Origin: Paralichthys olivaceus
Taxonomy: Eukaryota > Chordata > Actinopteri > Pleuronectiformes > Paralichthyidae
NCBI RefSeq assembly: GCF_024713975.1
Contig: NC_091112.1
Span: 9,098,001-9,162,000, forward strand
Direction: 5' to 3'
Length of the DNA: 64,000 nt
The notes under the pieces were generated by a model, which made no database searches, had not been told where the DNA came from, and saw nothing but the letters and a program-made list of their open reading frames with translations. Below, piece after piece: positions 50,954 through 63,700 of this stretch. Every line of letters begins with the position of its first letter. Positions within the stretch are counted from its first letter, which is position 1. The translations under genes and the position numbers were made by a program.

Positions 50954-51431
50954 ACCTGTTAATGGTGTCTATAAATGACCATCCACCTTCCAAGGTGGCT
51001 CGCAGAGCACCACCTCCTGTCCATCCACCCACCTTGGCTCCCCCGTGGCTCGGTGCAGCAGACGCATCACATTTCACCTAGGTGTGCACTCTGTGCCTCA
51101 TATGCTACCCACTGATAGGAGCTCCTTCCTGGAGAGAGGCCTGGCTCTGTCCCTGTACCCAGGACCGAGGGAGTTGGGTTCCACTGACTCATGCATTAAA
51201 GATAAAGCAGTGGAGGGTGAGTGTAGCCGAGGAACCACAACAGCTACTATAACAGCTCTCCCACAGAGTGGAGGTCAGGCCGTGCTCAGAGTGGAGTGTG
51301 ATCTGTAAAAGGTCCAGGCTGCTGGGTGTGTGCTCTGTACCTCTGATGCTCTGCAGGGAGTATCTGTCCTGGGGAGGGATAGAAGAGGTGATGGGTGAGT
51401 GGCCGCTACACCCTGGCACCTGCTCGGCATC

Positions 51432-51859
51432 ATGGAGCTACATCGACGCCTGAACTGGATACGACACCGACCCTGGAGGCCTCATGTCTACCACCGGGAG
51501 TTCAAGCGTAAGTGCAGCCGTTCATATTTATCATAAATCCAGAGCGTTGCTGTCTTCAGCTGCATTAGTTGCTTTTCTCCATTCTCATATTTTAAGCTCC
51601 TTTCAAAATGTCCTTTTAATTGTCTAAGTGCTGCTGTGAACCTGAGAAGCTCAGCAGAGTCACTGCTGTGTTATCAAGTGACGTATTAGTGACTCATGCA
51701 AACTCTGTCCTGCTGCTTTGAAAAAATCCTCATGTGCTTCTTGCTGCAGAAAACACATTTCTCTATTGTTTTTCTCGTATCGGTGCATCGAAAAACCTGA
51801 AGTACTATTTCAGCCACAAAGGAAGATTTACAAACCAGACATCATACTTGGTGATTTGA
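51432..51859 (+). CDS. Possible small two-exon ORF, function unknown
   Basis: An ATG with A at -3 and G at +4 opens a 25-codon Arg/His/Trp-rich segment (MELHRRLNWIRHRPW...) that ends at a canonical GTAAGT donor after 51507. An acceptor TTGCTGCAG lies before 51750. Joining them in phase gives 61 codons and a TGA at 51857-51859, and the second exon could continue to a GTAATG donor after 51871. Alternatively the first segment is the first exon of a larger gene extending right of the window, or a lncRNA. No family is recognised. Confidence 0.25.
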
Positions 51860-53337
51860 CTGTTTTCTCAGGTAATGTGGTTCAATTTCTGGATGATTAA
51901 TATTTATTATTACCTGTTAGCTTGGTGGATTTTGTTGCAGAATTCCATCAGCAACAAATATTGACTCGTACATGGATGGATTATGAGACAACAGGTCCCT
52001 GGGCACAGACACGTAAAAGGCCCTTCATATATCCATATGTAGAAGCCACACAGCCAAACTGAAAGAAACACCTTGGTGGAGGTTGGACTCCACTTGTGTT
52101 TTTTTTGTCTCTGTGGGTGTTTTTGTCTATGTATTCAGTTTTTTACGTCTCAGCATCTTTGTGATCTTTGATTCTCTCCCTCATCATGTTGCATCAATCA
52201 TGCTGTGTCATTGTTTTAGGCCCCTGTCGTTGTTCCGTGTCTGTACTTTTGACATTGCTGTCGTCATTTTGTGTCTCTGTATAATCGCCTCTTTTGTGTT
52301 AGCTTTGTAGTCCTTCTATGGATGAACTAACACTAATATGTTGGTCAGTTGCAACGTGTGCAGGATCAGATTAGAGATATAACATGCTTGTGTACGACTG
52401 ACAAACATGAACTTAAGTCACGTGCACAGGAAACGTGTAGTGTCACATGCATAAAATGACAGCACATTAGTGGATCGATGGAAACTAAGAGCACATCATC
52501 AAATTTTAATCGAATTTTATCTTCCTCCTGGGAATCAGTAAAAAGTCTTCTAATGCATCGACTGCACATCTTGCACAAAGAGCAAACGCTGTGTCCTGTG
52601 GTTGTTTGTCCAGAGAGTACATGTATAAGTTCACTTATTATGTGGACTAGGTAACTGTTTACTCAGCAGTGAAGAGTCATAACAAAGGGGTAAGGTGATC
52701 AATAGAGATTTTATGACTAGGAAAATATAAAAAATGCTGATGTGTCTAAAAGACACGTCCTGCAAAACAATTCAGTTTGTCTGGAAGGTATTTTAACTGA
52801 TATTTATTTAATTGTATTTAATGAAGGCAGCGAAACGTCGAGAAATGATGCACTGTTTGAGTCCTGCTGTTATTGAAGTTCACGTTGAATAAGCAGCGTC
52901 ACCTTTCTTTCATTTCTCACTCAGAATTGTTGAATAATCTCCAGTTTGTATTTCTAAAAATATTTGATCTCACACGTGCTGTAACCTTGGCAACCACTCA
53001 CTCAAATTTAGAAAGTTATTCATATCTGAGTATTTTTCGGAGATGAGTCACTTTGATGGCAGTCTTTTGTTAATGCCTACAGGGCTACAACTAACTCTGG
53101 TGGGTGTTACTTACTGGAGAATTAAATATACTGTCACATAGTGTGTAACTATCAAGACATACATTTAATAATTTAACTATTTATTGGACATAGAAAGGGA
53201 ATCAATGAGAACTTAGTACCAGCTTTACTTTGAACAATAGAATCTCATTTACCTCTTTGTCGTACATGGACTACAGACTAGATTTACACTGCATATAAAT
53301 CTACCTGTACTAAAGAATCAACTCTTCTCAACTCTGA

Positions 53338-53409
53338 AGGCATGGATGGGGATTGAACCCATGATTTTTGGTTTACGAGACCAACGCCTTACCACTTGGC
53401 CACCATGCC
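53338..53409 (-). tRNA. tRNA-Thr, anticodon CGT
   Basis: A 72-nt cloverleaf is readable on the minus strand. The acceptor GGCATGG pairs with CCATGCC, the anticodon stem TTGGT with ACCAA around loop CTCGTAA, and the T stem ATGGG with CCCAT. Box A is TGGCCAAGTGG and box B GGTTCAATCCC; the discriminator is T. It has no intron and no encoded CCA, as expected for eukaryotes. It decodes ACG. The nearest T-run downstream is the imperfect TTCTTT; I see no TTTT Pol III terminator within about 200 nt. Confidence 0.93.
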
Positions 53410-53929
53410 CATATTGAAGTCTCATTGAAACACAAATGTCAACATTGTTGTGTCTATTTCTATGCTACTAAACCTTTGTGTTCCCAGTAACCACCAGCAG
53501 GGGGCCTCCACACTTTGATAATATGATTTACTGCTCAGCACAAATGCACACAGCACATAAACATGCTCTGAGTTCTGAGCTCAGAGGGAAGTGAAGCAAG
53601 ATCACAGTTGCACATTAAAAAAAAGTCCAGCTAACGTGATGAAGACATTCTCTCTTCCTCCTCAAGAGTTTAATTCATCCTTCCTGTTTTCATCTGAGGC
53701 CAAGCTGGGACTCAAAGCATCTTCCATCATCATCTGATTTCTGAGTTCTCACTTTTATCTCCTGTGTTAATGAAGAGTGTCTCCCTCTTGATGATATTTG
53801 TATTTTTATTACTTCAACCTTAATGGAGGTGATTGAAATGAACCACTTTCATCAGAGGGTGTTGTTCACTTTCTGCGACCTGTCTGACTCCTGCTCATTT
53901 CTCTTCTCCTTCACTCTGGTGTTGTCTGC

Positions 53930-54352
53930 ACCTCTCTCCCTCCCTCACCTCTGCCCTCCCTGCATTTGCTTTATTGCTTTCACTCTTTCTCGTGTCAGCC
54001 TCTCCTCTAACTTATCTTCTTCCTGCCCCGTGACCTCCCCCACATCTCCCACTCCCCTTATTATATCTCTCTTCCCTCCTCCCTCCTCTCTCGCTTCCTC
54101 TCCACTCCTCTTGCCTCCTCTCCACTCCTTTCTCCGCTCTTCCTCTCTTCTTGCCCTCTCTCACTCTCCTCTAGTTTCCTCTCGCCTTTTCCTCCATCCT
54201 CTCCTCTCCTCTTCTCTTGCCTCTTCTCTGCTTCTTTTTCTTCCCTCTCCTCTTGTCATCTCCTCTCGCCTCCTCTCCTATAGTTTCCTCTCTCCACTCC
54301 TTTCCTCTCACTTCCTCTCATCTCCTCTCCTCCCCTCTCCTCTCCAGTCAGA
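53930..54352. repeat. Polypyrimidine CTCCT-type tract
   Basis: More than 400 bp almost exclusively C and T on the + strand, built from degenerate CTCCTCTC-like units, ending abruptly at GTCAGATTTG. Confidence 0.9.
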
Positions 54353-57057
54353 TTTGTAATGGTGCTCACTCTAAAAAATCTTCCCACTCCATAGCAACGC
54401 GCCTCCTCACTCCTGCAGCCCTGCTGATGCAGGAGGCAGTGTTGGGATGTAAAACTACATCAGAGGAGATTACACATTGCCTCGGCTCATTTTCCACTTG
54501 TCATCTGTAGCGGGAAATGATTCTCCCTCAGCGCTCAAATGTACTTCCTTTCCTTCTTTATTCTCCTTTCTTCTAATTCCTATTACACTTCTTTTCTCTC
54601 TCTCTCTTTCTCTCTCCCTCTTCTTTTCTCTCCTGCTTATCTACGCGTTTCCCCCGTCCCTCCCTCCTCGCCAAGAAAACAATTCAATTCACGAGTTTTC
54701 AGGGCAAATGTGATAGAGGAACCAAGCCGGCCCTTTCTCTGTAATTTCACACAATAAATTCAACAAGCAAGGCTCCTGCGTGGGCAGCTTATGAACACAG
54801 AGAACAACTAATGGAAAGAGAGTAAGACAGGGAGAGAGAGAGAGAGAGGGAGGGGAGAATAAAAGAAATTGCTGCCTGCATATTCCAAAGAAGGAGTCCA
54901 CGATAGGCTTTTATTTATTACTGCTGTAGCTTCCACTTCCACTTGTGTTTGACAGCACGTCTTCATCTACAAATACCTTCAATCATAACACTTAAAAGCC
55001 CGGACATGTAAATGATGCTTCTACTATTACAAGTGTGCTGTTCTAACAAAAACAAATACAACAGTAAAAATCTGTTGGTTCATCTGAATCACATTTAATT
55101 CCAGTCTTATCCAACATGTCCACTTGCTCAGACTCGGAGACACAGAAAATGGATGACGTGTCTTCACTTCCTCCCACTATTCAGAAATGAAGCCAAAATA
55201 TCCCAGATATGAACGTTGCCATCTTGCAGATTTGGAGCCACAGTCTGCTCAGTACTGATCGAGGGATGGATTTGCGATATCAAGGCTCCGCCAATATACA
55301 TGCTCAACCTATTGTTTAGCACTTGAACATTTGCGTGAGACCTCATCCCACCCATCTTTGAAGTTGTCACATACTCTGACTTTTTAGGTTGGTCCCTGTC
55401 CTGTCTGCTAACATGGAGGAGGTGGAGTTGTACGACCTATGCTGCAGCCAGTACTGACGTGTGTGCGTGTCTGATTCTATTTGTTTAACACTCCACTACA
55501 TTCAACAGCTCGTTGCTAACTTCTGAAAGCTGAAAGCAAAACTTTTTGAGTCATTCTTTAACTAAACTAAACAAACAATCATATTATTTATTATATAGCT
55601 GATAAAAAATTATAATATCTATGTTGGAATGACAAAACAAGTTTACTCAATGCTGTAATATGAGGCGTCAGGGCAGCATCATGTGTTGAATTAAACACTA
55701 GTCAATTTTCCATCAAAATGTTTATTTTAACCAAACTTTCTGAAAATCAGCACACATGGTGCATTCATCTACATTTCCATCCACTCCTGTTACTGCTACC
55801 AACACTTAGACTTGGGCACGTGGAGATAATTAATTGTTGGAGCTAATAGTCTTGTCAGGACCCATTAATCCATCGCAGAAGAAGAGGAGGCAGCGACAAG
55901 GCATAACTAATGTAACAGAGCGCCAGCTAAATCCCAAATGATGCATATATGACATTCATGTTTGTTTCATCTGTTACAATCTCTTCATCACTCCTTCTAC
56001 TATTAATTCTCTTCACTGTAATGATGTTTGAGTTGCATGGCTCCTGTGCATCCTAATTTTTGGACTAAGTATTTTTCCCCTGGCCCATTTTGATCTTATT
56101 GATATACAAATATAGAAAATTGAAAATGATGAAAAAGAAATAGAAAATGATGGAAAAGCACTTGATGTCGAGACGGCTGAGAATCAATATCCTTCCACTG
56201 AGTAAGATAAAGTTTGAACCGAGCCTGACCTCTGACCTCTCTGTTTGACAGAACTAGTTAAATTAATTGATGAAAGATCACGCTGTTGGTGTTGATGTTA
56301 CAACGCAGAGGCGGTGAAAGTAAAGGACGACCTTGTCCAGCTGTCGTGCTCTGAGCACCTCGCTCATGATGACTCACAAAGCACAATGTTTGAAAGAAAA
56401 AAGAAAACACGTTGAAAGCTACTTCACGATAAACGAGACACAAAAATAGTGCAGTTACATTTTCCCTAAGAGAATTTATTTCAAATGTCTCACTGCAGCA
56501 GCATGAATTTGTTAGAGCCCATGTGACGAAACTGCATGTATCGATAAGAGAATTTGAGCCAGTGTCCTTTTTCTTTTTTCTTGACATCCATTAGCTTTGT
56601 CTCTCTCCTCTCTTAAAGGAGGTCCAGGTTCTCACCTCAGGATTTAAAGTCTTGTTGCCAGACCCTCATTCAGTTTCTGTTGGGTTTTCAGAGATGCTAT
56701 TGTCAAAGACTCAACACACACACAGCATAGACAACAACAAAAAAGCCTCCCACCATCTCATCAGTTCAATCTTTTCATTGAGACACAAAAAAGAAAAGTT
56801 CTTGCTGAATAGCATAAAACTGACCAGTCAAACTTAATGCCAGTTTCAGAGTCTCAGGGTCAAAGCGGGAAGATTTGGCACCGTCTGAGTGTGTAGCAGC
56901 ACAAGCTCATGAGCTCATGGTTCCCATGTCACTGGGTTTGGACCGGGCTGCCAGCTTCTTCTTTGTGCTTCTCAGTAGAACTCCTGGGTTTTCATGGAGG
57001 CCAGGATGTGGCTTTATTGACTGTCCATTCCCCACAGAGGGATGCCAGACTGAGATA

Positions 57058-57060
<3 letters not shown>

Positions 57061-57150
<90 letters not shown>

Positions 57151-57158
57151 AAGAGAGA
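57061..57158. repeat. Compound (GT)n-(GA)n microsatellite
   Basis: A GT run of about 76 bp with one CA interruption, then GAGAGA and AAGAGAGA. Confidence 0.95.
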
Positions 57159-60100
57159 TGCTGGCCTTGGTTAAACCCATGCTGGCTTCACACATGACAA
57201 GAAACATTCAAATGCTGATGAACCAGAATGAACGCCTCGATTCAGCGCTCTGGTGGTGGGGGAGAGTTTCTGTTTCTCTGTCCTCTCAGCTAAAGTAAAA
57301 CATTTTTAAATAGATTTGAATATATTTGCTGTGACCAATATGGATGGATATCAAACATATCACGCATCATATCCAAAAAACTACAGAATCCTGACATGTT
57401 ATGCTCGGTCAGATTGGTCCGAGTCATACATCCACGTATTTAAGGCTGCTGTGCCTTGGAGAGGCTTGGTTTATTTTTTTTATAAAGGGCAATCGGCCTG
57501 TTTTACACACACATGGGAGTGGTCCTGTAAAAACTGTTGTATAATGTCATCTGTGGCTGTGGAGGAACTTTCTAAATTCTGAAATAAAGTTGTTAAATTA
57601 CAAGACAAAAAGATGTGGTGTTTAGCAGATGTGGGTGTTTTGACGCAGGGTGGTTTATGAAGAGATGGATCCAGAAATTTTGACCTTAAATGTCGGAACA
57701 TCTCAGTCTTTGCTTCTTTGATATCAACCTCCTCAAGTTCTAGAATTGCAAAGCAAACTTAGTTGCTGCATTGCTCCATGTAATTGAAATAGTTTTGTAG
57801 AAAACAACATCAATATGAGGTATATTTAGATATGTATTATGTTGGTGTTGAGGTTCAGTGAATTTCTGTTAATGTCTAAATGGTATCCAGCATTACTGAT
57901 AAACCATATCATCATCAGCACATAACATATTTCTTTGTTGTTAATATCTGAGCATGATGCCCCATCAATTAATGTGACCGTTGGTATTAAATATTCGGAA
58001 TGGTTGTGATGTTAGCTGCTTTTAAATATAAGAAATCCAGCAGGAACCAGTAGTCAAAAATGTAGATGTATGTAGGGCATGTAAGGTTGGCACATCTCAG
58101 TCCTGCTGGGAGAAGGACAGATGTGTAGTCACGCCAGATGTCGTCACTCTGCAGTGACTTGATGCAAAGCTACACAGGGAAAACTCACACTTAGATACAC
58201 ACATGCAGCGATTTGTAGTAATTCTTTTTTTAAATTCCCTCATGCACGATGATGAGCTGTCACTACAGTTTCCAGCTCTGCTCCCACTTCCCCTGTTCCT
58301 CTGACTATCAGGGCAGAAAAGCTGCATGTGTAACACACAGACCAGTTTTATCATTGTCCTCCTTCAACTTTGAATGGACCCCTTTAATGTCTATCTTTAA
58401 CCGTGACATGTCTGTTGTACTTTTAGAGAATTGCAACTGAAATGTGCATGAAACGTTATTTTACACACTGTTGCCCAGCCTGTCTTCCAGGTCCCCACCC
58501 TGTTTCTCAGTAGTTGTGACATCCTCCCTTCCTGTCCACTTGGTATAATTTGTTTAAATCTATGAATGCATCCCACCCGTCCCTGCTGACTTCATCTACT
58601 GAATGAATCATTTTTGTTTTTAAGTTGCACAGTCCAACTAACGACGAGTTTTACAGTTCAAACACAAGCACGGGTCATAACTGTGGAAATTACAGTCCAT
58701 CTAGGGCACATTGCATCAGTTTCCCATGTTTCTCTGGTTTTGAAAGTCGACTTCCCCATTTCGCAGCCGGCAGGTGTGGGCTGTAATGTAAGCTAGAGGA
58801 CACAGCGATGTGTTGGGTGGCGTGGGAGAGGAAACTGTGGTTTTCACAGCTTTGCGGCTCCACCCTGCTGCAATCCTTCTTATCTGGTTTCTGGATGTCC
58901 CCATCAGGAAGATAGCTCTTAGTCAAAAATAGCACTAGCTTATATAGTAGCCTACTTGTGATCTGCTTATAGCTGTAGAGCGATAAACAACAGTCAGAAA
59001 TCTGCTTTTCATCAGGGCACATTTGATGGTTGCGACATGAAGGTTTTAAGGATTTACTAACTGTTCGCTGCCACAATTGATTACTGTTGCTAACGTGCCA
59101 TGCTAGTTATCAATACATTAGGGAAATGAAATCCACATCAGATGAACACTCCAGGTTACACAGCTGGTTACGCTTTTGTATGTACATTATTTGTTTGGCT
59201 GGTGCCTCTGTGCGAGCAACGCAACACAACAAAACCACAATTTAGTTTGGCAACACACAACAACACTTCATATATATGATTTATATAAAAGTTGTAGACT
59301 GGTGGCTTAAACATGCACGTGATGGCTACTTGAAGTTGAGCCATGGAGAAGATATAAACAGTTAAGTCATTTGTCAAAAACATCCTGATTCTATTTATAA
59401 TGATTATGAAATTGCAAGTTGCTCTCAGTATAATGACATTGCTCTCAGTTCTACTTGGGGATGTGATCTGGGACCTTCCTGCTCTTCCATGTTCGTACAT
59501 GAAAAGCTTAAAGCAGGAGCACCAGGGGCTAAAGACCCCTTGAGGGTACAGAGAGAATGAGCATCAATGATAACACTGATTAAATTTGACGAGGAAGTGC
59601 TGGGGCGGAGAAGGGTTACCCAAATCAGGCAGCTGCTGGCATTAGCATTAAGAACAGGTTTCACACAGTGAATGTAGTAGTTCATTCTTGTTAGCTCGGC
59701 AGGCTAATGGTTTAAAAGGCTACATCCATTATACTTTCTCGTTTATCAGTTTTTGAGCAACTGCAAAAAGCTCCTGAAAAAAAAGCTTGACATTTGCAGT
59801 ATGGGACAGAGCATTAGAAAACGAATCGTCAAATGAAGCTGTTTTTATGAGCTCATCCTCCACATAGTCTTGAGTACATCAGTGTGATATAGACAAATGA
59901 ACAGATAAGGCCGTGGTCTGATTCATTCAGATGAGTGCTTCAGCTCCCTCCAGGTGAACCCTGGAGCAGCAGGGCACCACATGGCCCCAACATGGGCACT
60001 ATCGTCACCGCGGTGCCAGTGTGCACAGCTGGTGTGCAGCAGCTGTATTGCCGCTATTGTCCGATCCCCTCTGTGCACAATGGGGACGGAGACAGAAAGT

Positions 60101-60650
60101 CAAAGAGTTCATGAGCAAGAGAAAAGGGATCCGATTGTGGAATGGAAAAAGACAAAATACAATAGCGGCAGGGAGTGACAGGGACAGAGCTCAAAAATAG
60201 ACATTGGTGGCAGCACAGAGGGAGTTGGAGACTTCACACCAACAAGGAGCTACTGCTTGGATTATCCTTTGACATAATGCACCGCAGAGTCAGGACTTAC
60301 AACCATATAAAGATGAAAAGATATCGATATGCTTACAGTAGGTATATGTAACAGTTTGTTTATTCAAACAATCACAGGCTGCATGGAGCTCAGTTACCAG
60401 TGGATGCAAATGAGAGACTGGGAAGTATGAACTGTACATGGCTGATTTGTAGGTTCATACATTCTGGTGCACTCTCGTTTGCACAATTATCTGATTAAAT
60501 ATCTCTGACTCTGGGTATTTATGAAGCATTTCAATCAGCAGTTTGCAGTGTTTGCTCTTTGTTTTATTTAACCTTTATTCATTCTACCCATTTATTATTT
60601 TGATTATTCTGTGCTGTTCCAGGTTTTGTGAAAGTAGCATCAAAATCCAT

Positions 60651-60708
<58 letters not shown>
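60651..60708. repeat. (TG)n microsatellite
   Basis: TG run of about 27 units, ending at CTACTTGC. Confidence 0.95.
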
Positions 60709-63700
60709 TACTTGCATAAGTATGTGAGAGGTTGGTCACCGTACATTGTGGATGTCTTCCATCAGACACTTGAAGCCTCTGCTCATCGCACACACACACA
60801 CGCAAGCTTGCACACGTGCACCTCCAATGAATCAGAGTGCCGTGGCAAATTGGATTTACCACGCAATGCCCTCATTATTGTTACCAGGGTAACCAGGCAC
60901 CCCTTCACAATCATCCCATTTTGTCATCTTTCTTAGAGTGAGGGGGGAAAAGAGACAGTGGCCTGGATGGAGGGAGCAGTGTGCAGGGGGAATGATAGGA
61001 GAGAGACGATGTCCAAATAGGTCTCCTTTCATTCGCCTTTCTTTTTCATGTGTCTTCCAGTGTGTTGACTTGAGGACTAGTCCCTGCACAGTTTTCCAAA
61101 AGGGACATTTTTTTCTGTCCACTTTCGTTTCCAATCACCTCAGACCCATGTGTCATGGTTTAGCAGAGAAAGTCACACTGACACCAAGAACTTTTTGAGC
61201 TGGGTCATCTGATATCTCTGAGCTGAGCAGCATGCACTTACAGAAGTTCCCTGTACTCAATTCAGTTTCCACAGGAGTCATGCAATGGCTTTTTGTGTAG
61301 CAGCAATATCTTATGCCGGTAGTGTTATGTTCACCTCTCTTCATTCAGGTTTGTCTGCTTGTTTGATTGTTTCTGCAAATACATTCTGCAGTTCTTAACT
61401 GATAAAGGCTTTGCACAATGGTTTGGCATGTATTATGCATTGGAAACCTTAGAGAGAAATAGAAAAGGCTCTCTTTTTCAGCATGATAAATATACTTAAT
61501 TAAATACCTGTGTATATTCCAGCCAATTAAAAAAAAAAGACAATTAAGTTTCCAATGCAGAATTTCAATCGTCTGATGCTGAGGACTTTCTCTAGTTTTT
61601 AGTAGCTGCAGCATCCGTGCAAAAGGGTTGCACGCTTGCACATTAGCTAGCACCATAGAATTAGCCTGGATGCTGATGAGTTGCTGCTCCCATGCTAATG
61701 ACTGATATTTTCGTCTACAGTAGCGGGCGGCACACTGATGCATATTGTCAGGGCCAGAGGAGCGAGCGTGTAGGAGGCTGAAGCCGCCTATTCAGCCTCC
61801 TGGGATACTCATCATCTGGCTCGATTCAGATGCCAAAGAGCTCCTTTGTTTGACCCCATTCAAACAACACCATTGTACCGAGCGGGTCTGATTGTGCTGC
61901 TCTTTGCAGTGCAGGAGTAACAAACGTGTGTGTGTGTGTGTACGTGTCGGTTTGCATGTGTTGTGCTTTGGTGGCATTGTGTGTGAATGTGCAGCATTAC
62001 TATATTGACGTGTGTGTGAGTGTGGGCGAGGCATTGTGTGTTAGCATCCCAGCAGCATGCGTTTGCATTTCCCAAAGCAGGGGGTTTTCTCCAGTGTCTA
62101 CAACAATGTACCCAGTCATTGAAATGCAGCACGGTAAACGCAGCCTGAACGTGACCCCGTTCTCTGGCTCTGTAAAGTAGCTCATGGTCAGAAGCTGCTG
62201 CTGAGAGGGAGAAGTTGGAGAAATGTCTGTAAATACTTGTTTTGAGACATTTCCATAACAGCTTCTAGTCTATTTTTACTGTGAATAACGTAACTTTGCA
62301 CATAAATCGTGATACAGTCACCAGAGCATGTGATACTGAAAGCAGTGAACAGATGGGAGTGGGACGTATCTGCATTAGTTGGCTGTGCACGCCTGTATCA
62401 GTGTGCTCTGTGTTTACTTGCTTGTGGCCAGTGACTCTCTCTCACAGCATCTTGTTTCGAGGATCAGATCACTAAGTCAAAATGTCCCTGCTGTCTGCTG
62501 TGAACCACCAGATTGTGATCATTTATAGTAGCTCCAATATGAATTCTAAGCATCTTTATAATCGCTCTGTTTGCAAGTTAGAGAAATATTATACAGCAAA
62601 AATTGACTTCCCTAAAATATGTGACACAATTGACACAATTGTTCTTTGTACAGTTTATTGCACCACTTTGTTTATTGTTGCTCCTCCCCTTTGATCAACA
62701 CGTTTATTATATTTTCTTAATCGTTCATTTTGAACGATATTTCCATCCATTCTGTCATTATTCGTTGGTGCAATAGCTTATTAAGACCCCCATAGTTTTC
62801 TTGTTGAGCGACCTCTAGTGGCCACAGTATTTATGACTGGAGCAAAGCAGGAAGTCAGGCGTTTATTATTAAGACGACCAAGGTTGGTACGCCTGCCACC
62901 ATTAGGGCACTATTTCAGAGGTCGCTCCATTGGTCGTTGGGTTAACCTTGAGGATTCTTTACAGTTGTTCAAGTTAGTGGACTTGTTCTATTAGTTTTGT
63001 AATTAATCATTATTTTCTGTATCAATTAATCTGTTGTTGCCATTTTCTAATTGACTTGGATAAATATCAGAAAATATCAATGTAAACATCCTCAAATTGA
63101 GAGATTGAGTTTGGGTGATTTGTACGATAAAGAAATAAGGATTAACTGATTTTGATTGATCAGTTTTCAATCAGTCAACCTATTGATTAACAGACTGATC
63201 CATTAAGTTTGCATGATTCTCCTTAATGATTCTGTCATATCAAAACCCCCTGCACCACTTTTAAGATCAAGCTGGAGTTTCTGTTTCTTCTGTATTTTAA
63301 ACAACTAAGTTTCTTTCTTTCTGTTTCAAATCTTCCTCTAAGCAGGAGTTGCAATAACCAATCAAGTTGCTTGAAATGCATATGCTGACATTTCTGAGTC
63401 GTGCAGGTTGCCTCACCTGAAAGCTATTACACTTTTTCCTTTGTATGCTGTGTGTGTGCCTGTGTTTGGAGAGGAACAATGTAGTCACAGCTTTGGTTCT
63501 CCGCTTTAGACTGACCGAAAATACCATGCACACTCTCTGTCAAACCAATATAACCAAACACCTAACCATAATCAGTTTCTCACCCCACACTCTGCAATGA
63601 CGTAGAGGAATCACTTCATAACAGCTGTTAAACTGCTCAAAACACATTTCAATCCAGAGTAAATGTTCTTCGTGCGTTTTCAGAGCCACATCCCACCTCT

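Larger units (their letters stand above)
50500..53330. other. Region between the y+LAT gene and tRNA-Thr
   Basis: Apart from the possible small ORF at 51432-51859 and a CA run, no gene is supported. 51060-51430 has unusual even composition and an imperfect 60-bp duplication (near 51081 and 51325). Confidence 0.5.

Noticed and set aside
53823-54359. 178-codon open frame on the + strand
   Set aside because: It runs through the polypyrimidine tract; the Ser/Leu/Pro-only translation reflects composition, with no domain or splice context.
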